A stretch of 64,000 nt of DNA from Paenibacillus silvae. Lineage in GTDB: Bacteria; Bacillota; Bacilli; Paenibacillales; Paenibacillaceae. The DNA lies in NCBI RefSeq assembly GCF_014639235.1, contig NZ_BMFU01000003.1, forward strand, positions 682,001 to 746,000. The letters run 5' to 3'. Both the position numbers and the translations under genes were made by a program. Of the stretch, positions 34,450 through 42,318 are shown one piece after another (the stretch's first letter is position 1; each line of letters begins with the position of its first letter). A model generated the notes under the pieces. That model was not told the origin of the DNA and did no database searches. It was given only the letters and a program-made list of their open reading frames with translations.

Positions 34450-35326
34450 ACCCTGCACCCTCCATTTCATAGATAAAAATTTCCTCCAGCGTCAGCGGCA
34501 GCACATCCAGCAGATACGGATCATGCAATCGGAATTGAGCGGTGACATCTTCACGATGACCTTTAACAATATACAAGGAAACACTTCCTCTTTTTTCTTC
34601 ATGCAAAATGTGAACTTGTTCTTTCAGCAACCGGGCATGATCCGGGTGGCGAAAAGCAACCTGAATTTTATGTGTATCGGCCTTGAGGTCATCAAGATCT
34701 TTCTGAACGATAATCTTGCCCTTGTGCATGATCGCAACATGATCGCAGAGGTCTTCAATCTCCCGCAAATTGTGGGAGGAGATAATGATTGTAACCTGGC
34801 GCTCGGCCGCTTCCTGAAAGAGCAGGTTTTTGATCTGCTGGCGCATGACAGGGTCGAGACCATCAATCGGTTCATCCATGAGCAGTACCTCAGGCATACA
34901 GCTGAGTCCCAGCCATACCGCAGCCTGACGGCGCATGCCCTTCGACATGCGATGAAGCTTGCGTTTTACATCCAGTTTGAAGACAGAAGCCAGCTGCTCG
35001 AAACGCTCATCGCTCCAGCGCGGATAGACAGAACGGTAAAATGCAGCCATATGGGTAATCGTCGATTGCGGGAAAAAGGTAGGTGCATCGGCCATGAAAA
35101 TCGTGCGACCCTTCAGGTCCAGATTTTCATAAATTTCAGCCCCGTCAATGCGTACCGTGCCGCGGTCCTGACGGTATATACCGGCGATGATTTTGAGCAG
35201 TGATGTTTTGCCCGCCCCGTTGGAACCAAGCAAGCCGTAGATCGAACCTTTATGTATGTGCATACTTACACCATCGACAGCCTTCTCCTGTTCAAAAGCC
35301 TTGATGACTTGATTGAGCTCAATCAT
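34424..35326 (-). CDS. ABC transporter ATP-binding protein (YtrB-like)
   Basis: 300 aa. Walker A G-S-N-G-A-G-K-T-S near 35, signature M-S-K-G-M-R-R-Q near 130, Walker B V-L-L-M-D-E-P near 150 and switch region I-I-S-S-H. The last ~80 residues are an accessory domain. It overlaps the GntR gene by 8 bp and the permease gene by 26 bp. The partner permease is much larger than in the first GntR-ABC system, so the two are not recent duplicates. Confidence 0.93.
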   Translation of the reverse strand: MIELNQVIKAFEQEKAVDGVSMHIHKGSIYGLLGSNGAGKTSLLKIIAGIYRQDRGTVRIDGAEIYENLDLKGRTIFMADAPTFFPQSTITHMAAFYRSVYPRWSDERFEQLASVFKLDVKRKLHRMSKGMRRQAAVWLGLSCMPEVLLMDEPIDGLDPVMRQQIKNLLFQEAAERQVTIIISSHNLREIEDLCDHVAIMHKGKIIVQKDLDDLKADTHKIQVAFRHPDHARLLKEQVHILHEEKRGSVSLYIVKGHREDVTAQFRLHDPYLLDVLPLTLEEIFIYEMEGAGYDIQPIVL

Positions 35327-35708
35327 GTGACACCTCCCTCTCTATACGGGCCATCGCTTCTTCGAATAAAAGAGTCAGTTCCGCTTTGGTTAAGCCGGAA
35401 TACGAAGCTTCAGCGATAAGTTTCACCATCGACTCTCTGATCTCATCTTTCATCGCTTCATTCGGATGTTCCACAGATGATGATACGAAGCTCCCTTTAC
35501 CCGGTATGGAATAAATATAACCCTCACGTTCCAATTCACGGTATGCCTTCTGAATCGTATTCGGATTCACGGTGAGCTGCGTTGACAAGGCTCGGACGGA
35601 TGGAAGCTGCTCGTCGGGTTTCAGGATACCGTATACGATCATTTCCTTGACTTTGTCCACCAGCTGCTCATAGATCGCCTTACGGCTGCGTACATCCAAT
35701 TCGAACAT
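35319..35708 (-). CDS. GntR family regulator (YtrA-like)
   Basis: 129 aa from the ATG at 35708 right after AGGAGGTGCCGG; a longer reading to 35774 lacks a site. Winged helix with L-P-S-V-R-A-L-S-T-Q-L-T-V-N-P-N-T-I-Q-K-A and a short C-terminal helix, as in YtrA. First gene of the operon, likely autorepressor. Confidence 0.93.
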   Translation of the reverse strand: MFELDVRSRKAIYEQLVDKVKEMIVYGILKPDEQLPSVRALSTQLTVNPNTIQKAYRELEREGYIYSIPGKGSFVSSSVEHPNEAMKDEIRESMVKLIAEASYSGLTKAELTLLFEEAMARIEREVSHD

Positions 35709-35846
35709 CCGGCACCTCCTCTCATAAAATGTTGAATATTGCATTGCTGTATTACTGCTGCTGCACTGAGCCATTACGGTCGGTGGGATCGTTGGTGAAA
35801 TTCATGATTTACTTAGGTGCTGAGGTGCTGTTATCAGGAAAATCAC

Positions 35847-36009
35847 CTTGAGTGAAGTTCGCCTGCTACCTGCGTGTTATCCATCACGAATACCCCCTTC
35901 GGTGAGGTTCACCTGCTGCCTGTGTGCTATCCATCACGAATACCACCTTCGGTGAGGTTCATCCGCTACCTCGGTGCTATCCACCACTTATATCACCTTC
36001 GGGGGGCCC
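35847..36009. repeat. 50-bp minisatellite, 3.2 units
   Basis: Units start at 35847, 35897, 35947 and 35997, exactly 50 bp apart. Each holds GGTGAGGTTCACC-type inverted arms and CTATCCATCAC. It lies upstream of the GntR gene, between the palindrome at 36058 and the start codon, and could be transcribed as leader RNA. Confidence 0.9.
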
Positions 36010-36057
36010 ATCTTATTACGTTCTTTGGTCTGCATTCCACCACCGTACTAACCGTAC

Positions 36058-36071
36058 TATTATTAATAATA
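36058..36071. promoter_or_regulatory. Perfect palindrome TATTATTAATAATA
   Basis: A 14-bp perfect palindrome 350 bp upstream of the GntR gene, flanked by GTAC and CAGT. It is a candidate operator for the YtrA-like regulator, although A+T richness makes chance possible. Confidence 0.35.
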
Positions 36072-36994
36072 CAGTTAATGTAGATTGTCAATATGTTAGA
36101 TGGATCTATTTTCAGGTTGAGGAACAATATGTACAGGTATTCAATATGATATAATTGACATAAAGTTACGTGCAAACGCCTGGTGCTTGACGAGTGTACT
36201 CTGTAATGTGGGATAGGCTTTATATGTAGTATGCTATACGTTGTAACAGTAACCGATGGAAGAGCTGATGTAAGTAATTGATGTAAGAGAGAGAATCGTA
36301 GAAGCAAGGCATGATTGGCTTAGACCATGTGGAAGTATGAACAAAAAAAAGTTGCAATACTTTTAGGCTGGTTCATGTGGATGAGATCAGCTTTTCCAGC
36401 AAAGGTATGGTTTGGCGACTAACGTAATCTTCTGTTATGAGTGGTCTCTCACTTGTCCTTCTCGTACCCCTTCGTTATGATAAAAGGAACTAGCTTGGTT
36501 AAGTTGGGATGGGTTGAGTTAGGGTTACGCTGAGTTGGGCTGGGTTGGGCTGGGTTGGGTTACGCTTCGCTAAGTTTGATCCAAAATTAATTTCGAGTGT
36601 TTATTGTAATGTCCTGCCTAAGAGTTGATCTGAGCGTGGATTTCAAAGTAGATTTGAACCGCACCTCACAACGTTTCGAACCCGTCCACCACCCGCGCAC
36701 ATTTTTGTATTTTGTTTAGCAAAAGGTGGACACTATTTTATAATTAACACACCACAATCTCTAATCTACATATAGATCAATTTTCTTATAATATTTATTT
36801 TATATCTATATATAGAATTCGTATGACCTGCAGGGGTATAGTAGCTTTTTGAAAACATTGTCCACTCTTTGAAAGACAAAAAGACTAAATTTGTTCTTTT
36901 CCAATGGACACAGCCTCTTGTAATCCTCAGAATGTACGAATCATACAGCTTACAGCTGATAAATAATAACGTCTTGGTAAGGAGCATTCCTAAT
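36072..36994. other. Long intergenic region, no gene seen
   Basis: About 920 bp with no supported gene. It includes a G+T-rich (GGGTT/GGGCT)n run at 36500-36560 and A+T-rich DNA at 36720-36830 that probably holds the mqnB promoter. Reading frames here have no ribosome site. Confidence 0.5.
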
Positions 36995-38092
36995 ATGACT
37001 GAACAGCAGCCTGGTGAACGTAATAACAACAGCGTTACTCCCTCGGTTGAGGGCGGCAAATCCCCAGAGAGTAACGTTAACATGGATGTCTCAACAAATA
37101 TTGTTAAGGGCACAATTGCTACTACTGATACTGATACTGACATTGATACAGGCATAGATACAGACACAGGTACGACTAAAGATACACATGCTGAAATGGT
37201 GATAATCACAGATTCGATTGCAGGTACAAATGCCGAAGCTGGTACAAATATCAGCTTGGACACATACGTAGGGGCGGAAGCAAGCAAGGGAGCTTCTGCG
37301 AACGCATCAGGCAGATCTTCACGTATACTGATTGTGACTGCAGTTGATGCGGAAAAGGATGCAATTCTTCGGGGGCTGGGCGACCATGCTGCGGATCACT
37401 TTGATGTGATTGCGGCGGGCGTTGGCCCTGCCTCGGCCGCTGCCGGAACTGCCGCTGCCCTGGCTTTTGCTTCAGCAGCGGCAAGTGCACCTAAACTGGC
37501 GCAGGGCTCCGCTGCGCCAGAGGAATCGGATGCGGCACAGGCCTCTGCCGCATCCTGGCCGGGGCCCGCACGCGGGACCGGCGACGGGTCACCAGCCTAC
37601 AGGCTGGTGATCAGTGCCGGCATCGGCGGCGGGTTCCCCGGCCGTGCGCCCGTCGGCTCCCTTGTGGTAGCCGACGCTATGCTTGCAGCCGATCTGGGCT
37701 CGCAAACGCCAGACGGCTTCCTCTCTGTGGACGAGCTCGGATTCGGCTCGTCCCGTGTGGCGGCGGACGCGGAGCTTGCCGCACGCCTTCGCCATGAGCT
37801 GCAGCGGGCAGGGCTCGCTGTCAGCGGAGGCACTGCGGTCACCGTGTCCACGGCGACCGGAACTGCGGAGACGGCCGCGGAGCTGCTGCGCCGCGTGCCG
37901 GATGCTGCCGCCGAAGGCATGGAGGGCTTCGGCGTAGCAACAGCCGCGCAGCAGTTCGGCCTGCCGGTGCTCGAACTGCGCGGCATATCTAACGCGGTCG
38001 GTCCACGCAACCGCGACGCTTGGCGCATCAAGGATGCCCTGGATGCGCTCCAGGCAGCAAGTTCTATTTTACGGGAGGTTATAACATCATGA
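36995..38092 (+). CDS. mqnB: Futalosine hydrolase with unusual N-terminal extension
   Basis: 365 aa from the ATG at 36995 (AAGGAG upstream). The nucleoside-phosphorylase fold starts only at about residue 110 with I-L-I-V-T-A-V-D-A-E-K-D-A. It continues with V-I-A-A-G-V-G-P-A, L-V-I-S-A-G-I-G-G-G-F, G-M-E-G-F-G-V-A and the closing L-R-G-I-S-N-A-V-G-P-R, as in MqnB. The enzyme splits futalosine to dehypoxanthine futalosine in the alternative menaquinone pathway. The preceding ~105 residues are low-complexity, with a Thr-Asp-rich tract, and an Ala/Ser/Pro-rich insert sits within the domain. From ~37400 the DNA is markedly richer in G+C than its neighbours. It overlaps mqnD by 4 bp. Confidence 0.92.
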   Translation: MTEQQPGERNNNSVTPSVEGGKSPESNVNMDVSTNIVKGTIATTDTDTDIDTGIDTDTGTTKDTHAEMVIITDSIAGTNAEAGTNISLDTYVGAEASKGASANASGRSSRILIVTAVDAEKDAILRGLGDHAADHFDVIAAGVGPASAAAGTAAALAFASAAASAPKLAQGSAAPEESDAAQASAASWPGPARGTGDGSPAYRLVISAGIGGGFPGRAPVGSLVVADAMLAADLGSQTPDGFLSVDELGFGSSRVAADAELAARLRHELQRAGLAVSGGTAVTVSTATGTAETAAELLRRVPDAAAEGMEGFGVATAAQQFGLPVLELRGISNAVGPRNRDAWRIKDALDALQAASSILREVITS

Positions 38093-38931
38093 ATATTGCT
38101 TTTTCCCCTTGTCCTAACGATACTTTTATCTTCCACGCCTGGGTGCATGGGTTGATTCCAGGTGCACCTGAGCTTGAGGTACGCTATGCCGATATCGATA
38201 TAACAAATGGCCTTGCAGCCAGCCCACTCGGACCGGATATTCCGGAAGTCATGAAAATTTCCTATGCGGCACTCCCCTATGTTCTGGAAAATTACGCTTT
38301 ATTACCCGCTGGGGGTGCACTCGGCAGAGGGTGTGGCCCTCTCGTTCTAACAGCTAATGGCACTACCGATCCTGCATATCTGTCTGGACGCCGGGTTGCT
38401 GTACCAAGCGAGCGTTCTACAGCCTATCTCTTATTCCGTCTATGGGCCGCACAAAATGTACCCGGCGGTGTAGGTGAAATTGTGGTCATGCCTTTTGATA
38501 AAATCATGCCTGCCGTCCGCGACGGTCAGATTGATGCTGGACTGGTTATCCACGAAGCACGTTTTACGTATCAAAATTACGATCTCAAACTAATGACCGA
38601 CCTCGGCAACTGGTGGGAAAGCGATACGGGTCTGCCAATACCACTTGGTGCCATTATTGCTCGCCGTGATCTGGATGCTCAAGCTCTGGCTGGCTGGGCA
38701 CGTGCATCGGTCGAGTACGCCTGGGCACATCCTGAAGAATCAAGACCCTATGTCATGGAACATGCACAAGAAATGGACCCGTCTGTAGCTGCTCAGCATA
38801 TCGACTTGTATGTCAACGAATTCAGCGCCAATCTGGGCGAGGATGGATACGCTGCAATCACCGCTCTGCTCGGACGAGCCATGAAAGAAAAGCTGGTTCC
38901 CGAGTTCGACCTGAACCTGCTACGCATATAA
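38089..38931 (+). CDS. mqnD: 1,4-dihydroxy-6-naphthoate synthase
   Basis: 280 aa, ATG overlapping the mqnB stop (ATGA), GGGAGG upstream. The opening M-N-I-A-F-S-P-C-P-N-D-T-F-I-F and Y-A-D-I-D-I-T-N, later V-P-S-E-R-S-T-A-Y-L-L and G-L-V-I-H-E-A-R-F-T-Y, are characteristic of MqnD, a periplasmic-binding-protein-like fold. It converts cyclic dehypoxanthine futalosine to 1,4-dihydroxy-6-naphthoate. mqnA, mqnC and mqnE are not in the window. Confidence 0.95.
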   Translation: MNIAFSPCPNDTFIFHAWVHGLIPGAPELEVRYADIDITNGLAASPLGPDIPEVMKISYAALPYVLENYALLPAGGALGRGCGPLVLTANGTTDPAYLSGRRVAVPSERSTAYLLFRLWAAQNVPGGVGEIVVMPFDKIMPAVRDGQIDAGLVIHEARFTYQNYDLKLMTDLGNWWESDTGLPIPLGAIIARRDLDAQALAGWARASVEYAWAHPEESRPYVMEHAQEMDPSVAAQHIDLYVNEFSANLGEDGYAAITALLGRAMKEKLVPEFDLNLLRI

Positions 38932-39087
38932 TTGCTGAGCTGAGCGGGGAAAGAGAGTCACTATGTAAAGTGCTGGTAAAGAGTAAAGAGCTGCATCCTT
39001 CGCAGAGCCAATGTGTTCAATCATTTAAACATATTTCATGGAGTTTTCGGGGTTCTGTGCCTGGGTCAATCCCATTCTGTTGTGTCT

Positions 39088-39325
39088 ACCGCTAGCGATT
39101 CTGAGAGAGCTTATTTGTCCATTTTTTGTGGTCTGCCAAATCTAACGATCCCCAGAAACCTTATTTGCCCGAAAATCACTCTATTCGACCTCGATTTGGT
39201 CTAAATTACTGAAATAGCGTTCCTACGAATCGTTAGAATTTTAAAACCGCTAAATTAGGCTAAATAGCGTCGCTGGAGATCGTTAGAATTTCTCAGCCTG
39301 AACTCGAGACGCTATTCAGCTATTC
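39088..39325. repeat. Dispersed intergenic repeat, copy B
   Basis: Contains the same words as 1162-1366: GCTTATTTG, AATCTAACGAT, AATAGCGT, GAATCGTTAGA and GACGCTATT, in a comparable order. No coding capacity. Confidence 0.75.
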
Positions 39326-39351
39326 AGCGCTTGGTTAGCTTACTGTATATG

Positions 39352-39580
39352 CTGCATCTTGCACCATTGTGTGCTCTATATTGATCGACCTGCATAATGC
39401 ACTACTGTGTACTCTATATTGTTTGACCTACGCATTGCACCACTGTGCACTCTATATTGATTGGCACTGTGTATTGCCTCATTCTGTGCTCTATAATGAT
39501 TGGCACTGCGCATTGCATCATTCTGTGCTCTATATTGATTGGTACTGCATATTGCCCCACTGTGTGCTGTATATTGTCAC
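39352..39580. repeat. 39-bp minisatellite, about 6 units
   Basis: Diverged units of 37-39 bp built around ATTGCACCACTGTG, TGCTCTATATTG and ATTGGCACTG. There are no unique spacers. Open frames through it (for example 39445-40182) are by-products of the repeats. Confidence 0.85.
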
Positions 39581-39794
39581 CAATGAGTACGTATACCAAC
39601 GCTTATTGTGCATCACTATGTATTTATCCGTTGCATATCAAAGGGCAGTCCCTTTCGTCGGCTTTACGTCAACAGGACTGCCACTTTGTTTATGGTTATG
39701 AGGTCAATACATCTACGAGTAAGCTATTCTTTGCTCATGCTCTTCTGCCGCATTCTCCTTACTCTCCCTCTTACTCGTTGTATTACTCTTGTTC

Positions 39795-39878
39795 TGCTCC
39801 TTGTACTGTTCTTTGTATTGCTCTTTGTACCGCTTTTTGTACCGCTCCTTGTATTGCTCTTTGTACTGCTCTTTGTAG
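39795..39878. repeat. 12-bp tandem repeat, 7 units
   Basis: Seven units of TGCTCTTTGTAC in exact 12-bp register (39795, 39807, 39819, 39831, 39843, 39855, 39867), with substitutions only at a few positions. Confidence 0.92.
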
Positions 39879-40007
39879 TATCTTTGCAGTAATCTTTGTA
39901 TTACTTTACACTCACTTATCTCTTTTCCGGTATCTTCTCTTCTTTTCTATACCCTTCTCGTCTCTCCTCTTCCATTCAATTAACTTACATTCTATTCTCC
40001 TCCATTC

Positions 40008-40079
40008 CTTTACTTTACTTCACTTTACTTCACTTTACTTTACTTTACTTTACTTCACTTCACTTCACTTTACTTTACT
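40008..40079. repeat. Pentanucleotide repeat (ACTTT/ACTTC)n
   Basis: About 14 units of ACTTT or ACTTC run up to the stop codon of pcp at 40079. The strand asymmetry is strong, all pyrimidines apart from the A. Confidence 0.92.
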
Positions 40080-40717
40080 CATCCTTCAATTTTCTTCGAT
40101 TCAGATATTACGGTTTGAATCATGGAGTGTAGTGCGTCAAGCATCATGGAAAGCGGCAATGACGGGACAGACGGCGCCATAGCAGCCATTTCTGTTGAAG
40201 CCGGGAAGTGCACAAAGCCTGCCTGCACAGGCAGCTGCTCTATGCGAATGTAGTCCAGCACCCGATACATCGTGTTATTGCATATATACGTACCTGCCGT
40301 ATTAGAAACAGCAGCGGGGATGCCTGCAGCCACCATATCATTGACCATTGCCCGAATCGGCAGAGTGGAAAATAATCCATCCGGACTTCCCGCCGTAATC
40401 GGCTCATCCACAGGACGCCGACCCTGATTATCCGCATAAGAGCCAGACGGAATATCTTTTACATTAATTGCAATGCGTTCTGGTGTTATCGCTGTTCTGC
40501 CTTTCGCCAGTCCACATGCAATAACGACATCCGGCTGAAAAGCCTTCATCTCCGCAATCAGCAAATCTGCACATTCATCAAAATGCACAGGCAGCAGCAA
40601 GGTTTTGATTACAGTCCTCTCCACTGCTTCGTGTTCCAAAGCCTGCATCAATGCTGCCGTTGGATTCACAGTATCCCCGCCAAACGGCTCAAACCCGGAG
40701 ATCAGAAACTTTAACAT
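40079..40717 (-). CDS. pcp: Pyroglutamyl-peptidase I
   Basis: 212 aa. L-I-S-G-F-E-P-F-G-G-D at the N-terminus is the family signature. The catalytic cysteine lies in S-N-T-A-G-T-Y-I-C-N and the histidine in F-V-H-F-P-A-S (C15 cysteine peptidase). It removes N-terminal pyroglutamate from peptides. It is monocistronic; its 3' end abuts the pentanucleotide repeat. Confidence 0.96.
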   Translation of the reverse strand: MLKFLISGFEPFGGDTVNPTAALMQALEHEAVERTVIKTLLLPVHFDECADLLIAEMKAFQPDVVIACGLAKGRTAITPERIAINVKDIPSGSYADNQGRRPVDEPITAGSPDGLFSTLPIRAMVNDMVAAGIPAAVSNTAGTYICNNTMYRVLDYIRIEQLPVQAGFVHFPASTEMAAMAPSVPSLPLSMMLDALHSMIQTVISESKKIEG

Positions 40718-41081
40718 TCACCCTACTCCCTCCTGATGTAAAATAACAACAACAAAACTCAATGCCCAGCGCCCCTTATACCACCACCTTGTCATAAGGC
40801 AGGGCGCCGTGTGCTGGGATCTGCAATTCCTCGCCATCATTCCTGAAATTCATCCAGTGTTGTCTGAAAACGCTGAAGGAATCCAATTTTACCGAATCTT
40901 CGTTCCAAGCATGAAGTTTCTCACAGGCGTACCGAGGACACGCCAAAGGAAAGCACGCAGCAGGGAAAGCACACAGCAAGGAGCAAAAAACGGCCATAGA
41001 TTACACTTCAGCGGGTTTCAGCTATAGATGAACTTCAGCGGGTTTCAAGACACGCCCTGAACGCTGGGGATTATTCGCTCC
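40718..41081. other. Intergenic region, no gene seen
   Basis: 364 bp. It contains a direct repeat ACTTCAGCGGGTTTCA at about 41006 and 41033. Short frames on both strands (73 and 72 codons) have no ribosome site. Confidence 0.5.
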
Positions 41082-42074
41082 TTACTCTGATTTGTAACGT
41101 AGTCCCCATTGGCGACGGACGGTGTCCATCAGCTTCATAATTTCGAGTGATTCATCAAGCTTCATGGTATTGCTCTCCGTGCGGCCTTGCAGAATGCAGC
41201 GTCCAGCCTCTTCTGCCTCAAATGCATAGCCGATGCAAGTCCGTTCATCCACGTACTTCTCAGGCTCTTCCTGGCCGTTCAGATGTAGGTATGCTTCCTT
41301 TCCCGCCAAGAAAAATGGTAGACGAATGCGGCCTTCCGTTCCATAAATAACAGCCTCATTGTTCAGATTCAAGCGAATGGCACCGTTCAACGAGGCGGAA
41401 CGCCCTTCGGAGTAGGACAATAATACAGAGAACTGTTCATCTACACCGGACTCCCCGATATGCGCAGTGCTCCATACATGCTGCGGCTGCTCGCCAAAGA
41501 TCATCGATGCAAAGGAAATCGGGTACACCCCCGCATCCAGCAGCGCGCCGCCGCCTAGATCAGGGTTAAGCAGACGTCCTTCCGGCTCCCAGCCGATACG
41601 AAAGCCAAAGTCTGCCTGTACCATCCGCACTTGTCCGATTCGTCCTTCTGCAATCCATGCACGTGCTTGAGCAATCGAGGGCAGGAAGCGGGTCCACATC
41701 CCCTCCATCAGAAAAAGCTTTCGCTCCCTTGCCGTTTCCACCAGCTGTTCCAGCTGACGAGAATTCATCGTAAACGGTTTCTCACAGAGCACTGCTTTGC
41801 CTGCTTCCAGACAAGCCATCACATTTTCCTTATGTACCGGGTGCGGGGTTGCCACGTAAATGATATCGATCTCAGGATCTCGCAGCAATTCATCATATGA
41901 AGCGTAAGCGTGTTCAAAACCATACTCGGCTGCAAACTTCTCCGCGCTACCTTCCGTCCGTGAACCGACTGCTGCCTTTATCGCATTTCCGGCATGCTCC
42001 AGATCTTTGGCAAACTGGGATGCAATCCACCCCGTCCCCATAATGCCCCACCGCACCTTGTCCCGTTTCTCCAT
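41082..42074 (-). CDS. Gfo/Idh/MocA family oxidoreductase
   Basis: 330 aa, GAGGAGG upstream. Rossmann motif W-G-I-M-G-T-G-W-I-A near residue 9, then Y-V-A-T-P-H-P-V-H-K-E, the catalytic E-K-P-F-T-M, and G-G-G-A-L-L-D-A-G-V-Y-P-I in the second domain. This closely fits the dihydrodiol/trans-1,2-dihydrobenzene-type dehydrogenases of this superfamily, many of which act on sugars. It is monocistronic, divergent from the siderophore regulator. Confidence 0.93.
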   Translation of the reverse strand: MEKRDKVRWGIMGTGWIASQFAKDLEHAGNAIKAAVGSRTEGSAEKFAAEYGFEHAYASYDELLRDPEIDIIYVATPHPVHKENVMACLEAGKAVLCEKPFTMNSRQLEQLVETARERKLFLMEGMWTRFLPSIAQARAWIAEGRIGQVRMVQADFGFRIGWEPEGRLLNPDLGGGALLDAGVYPISFASMIFGEQPQHVWSTAHIGESGVDEQFSVLLSYSEGRSASLNGAIRLNLNNEAVIYGTEGRIRLPFFLAGKEAYLHLNGQEEPEKYVDERTCIGYAFEAEEAGRCILQGRTESNTMKLDESLEIMKLMDTVRRQWGLRYKSE

Positions 42075-42318
42075 AAATACACCCTCCTCAAAGAAATTTG
42101 CTGCTGCCGATCTATCACTTCAGAACATTTCATCCAGTCCAACATCGTATCTCTCTTATTTTACCAAAAAGAAGCACTCCCGTCAGAAAATGATGCTCGC
42201 GCGAGTTACATTTCATTTTGCGCAGCAGATTTGCTAAGATGGGTTAGAAACAAGCTGAGAATAAATATAGGAACGCGAAAATACAAAAAGGATTCATTCT
42301 CTGAAAGGAAGGTACGCC

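Noticed and set aside
39352..39580. CRISPR-like array
   Set aside because: Units of 37-39 bp are contiguous and diverged, without spacers.
39445..40182. 245-codon plus-strand open frame
   Set aside because: Made of translated tandem repeats (Leu/Cys/Thr/Phe runs), no ribosome site, and it runs antisense into pcp.
40776..40997. Small minus-strand gene or gene remnant
   Set aside because: No ribosome site, Cys/Pro-rich chance-like composition, no recognisable domain.
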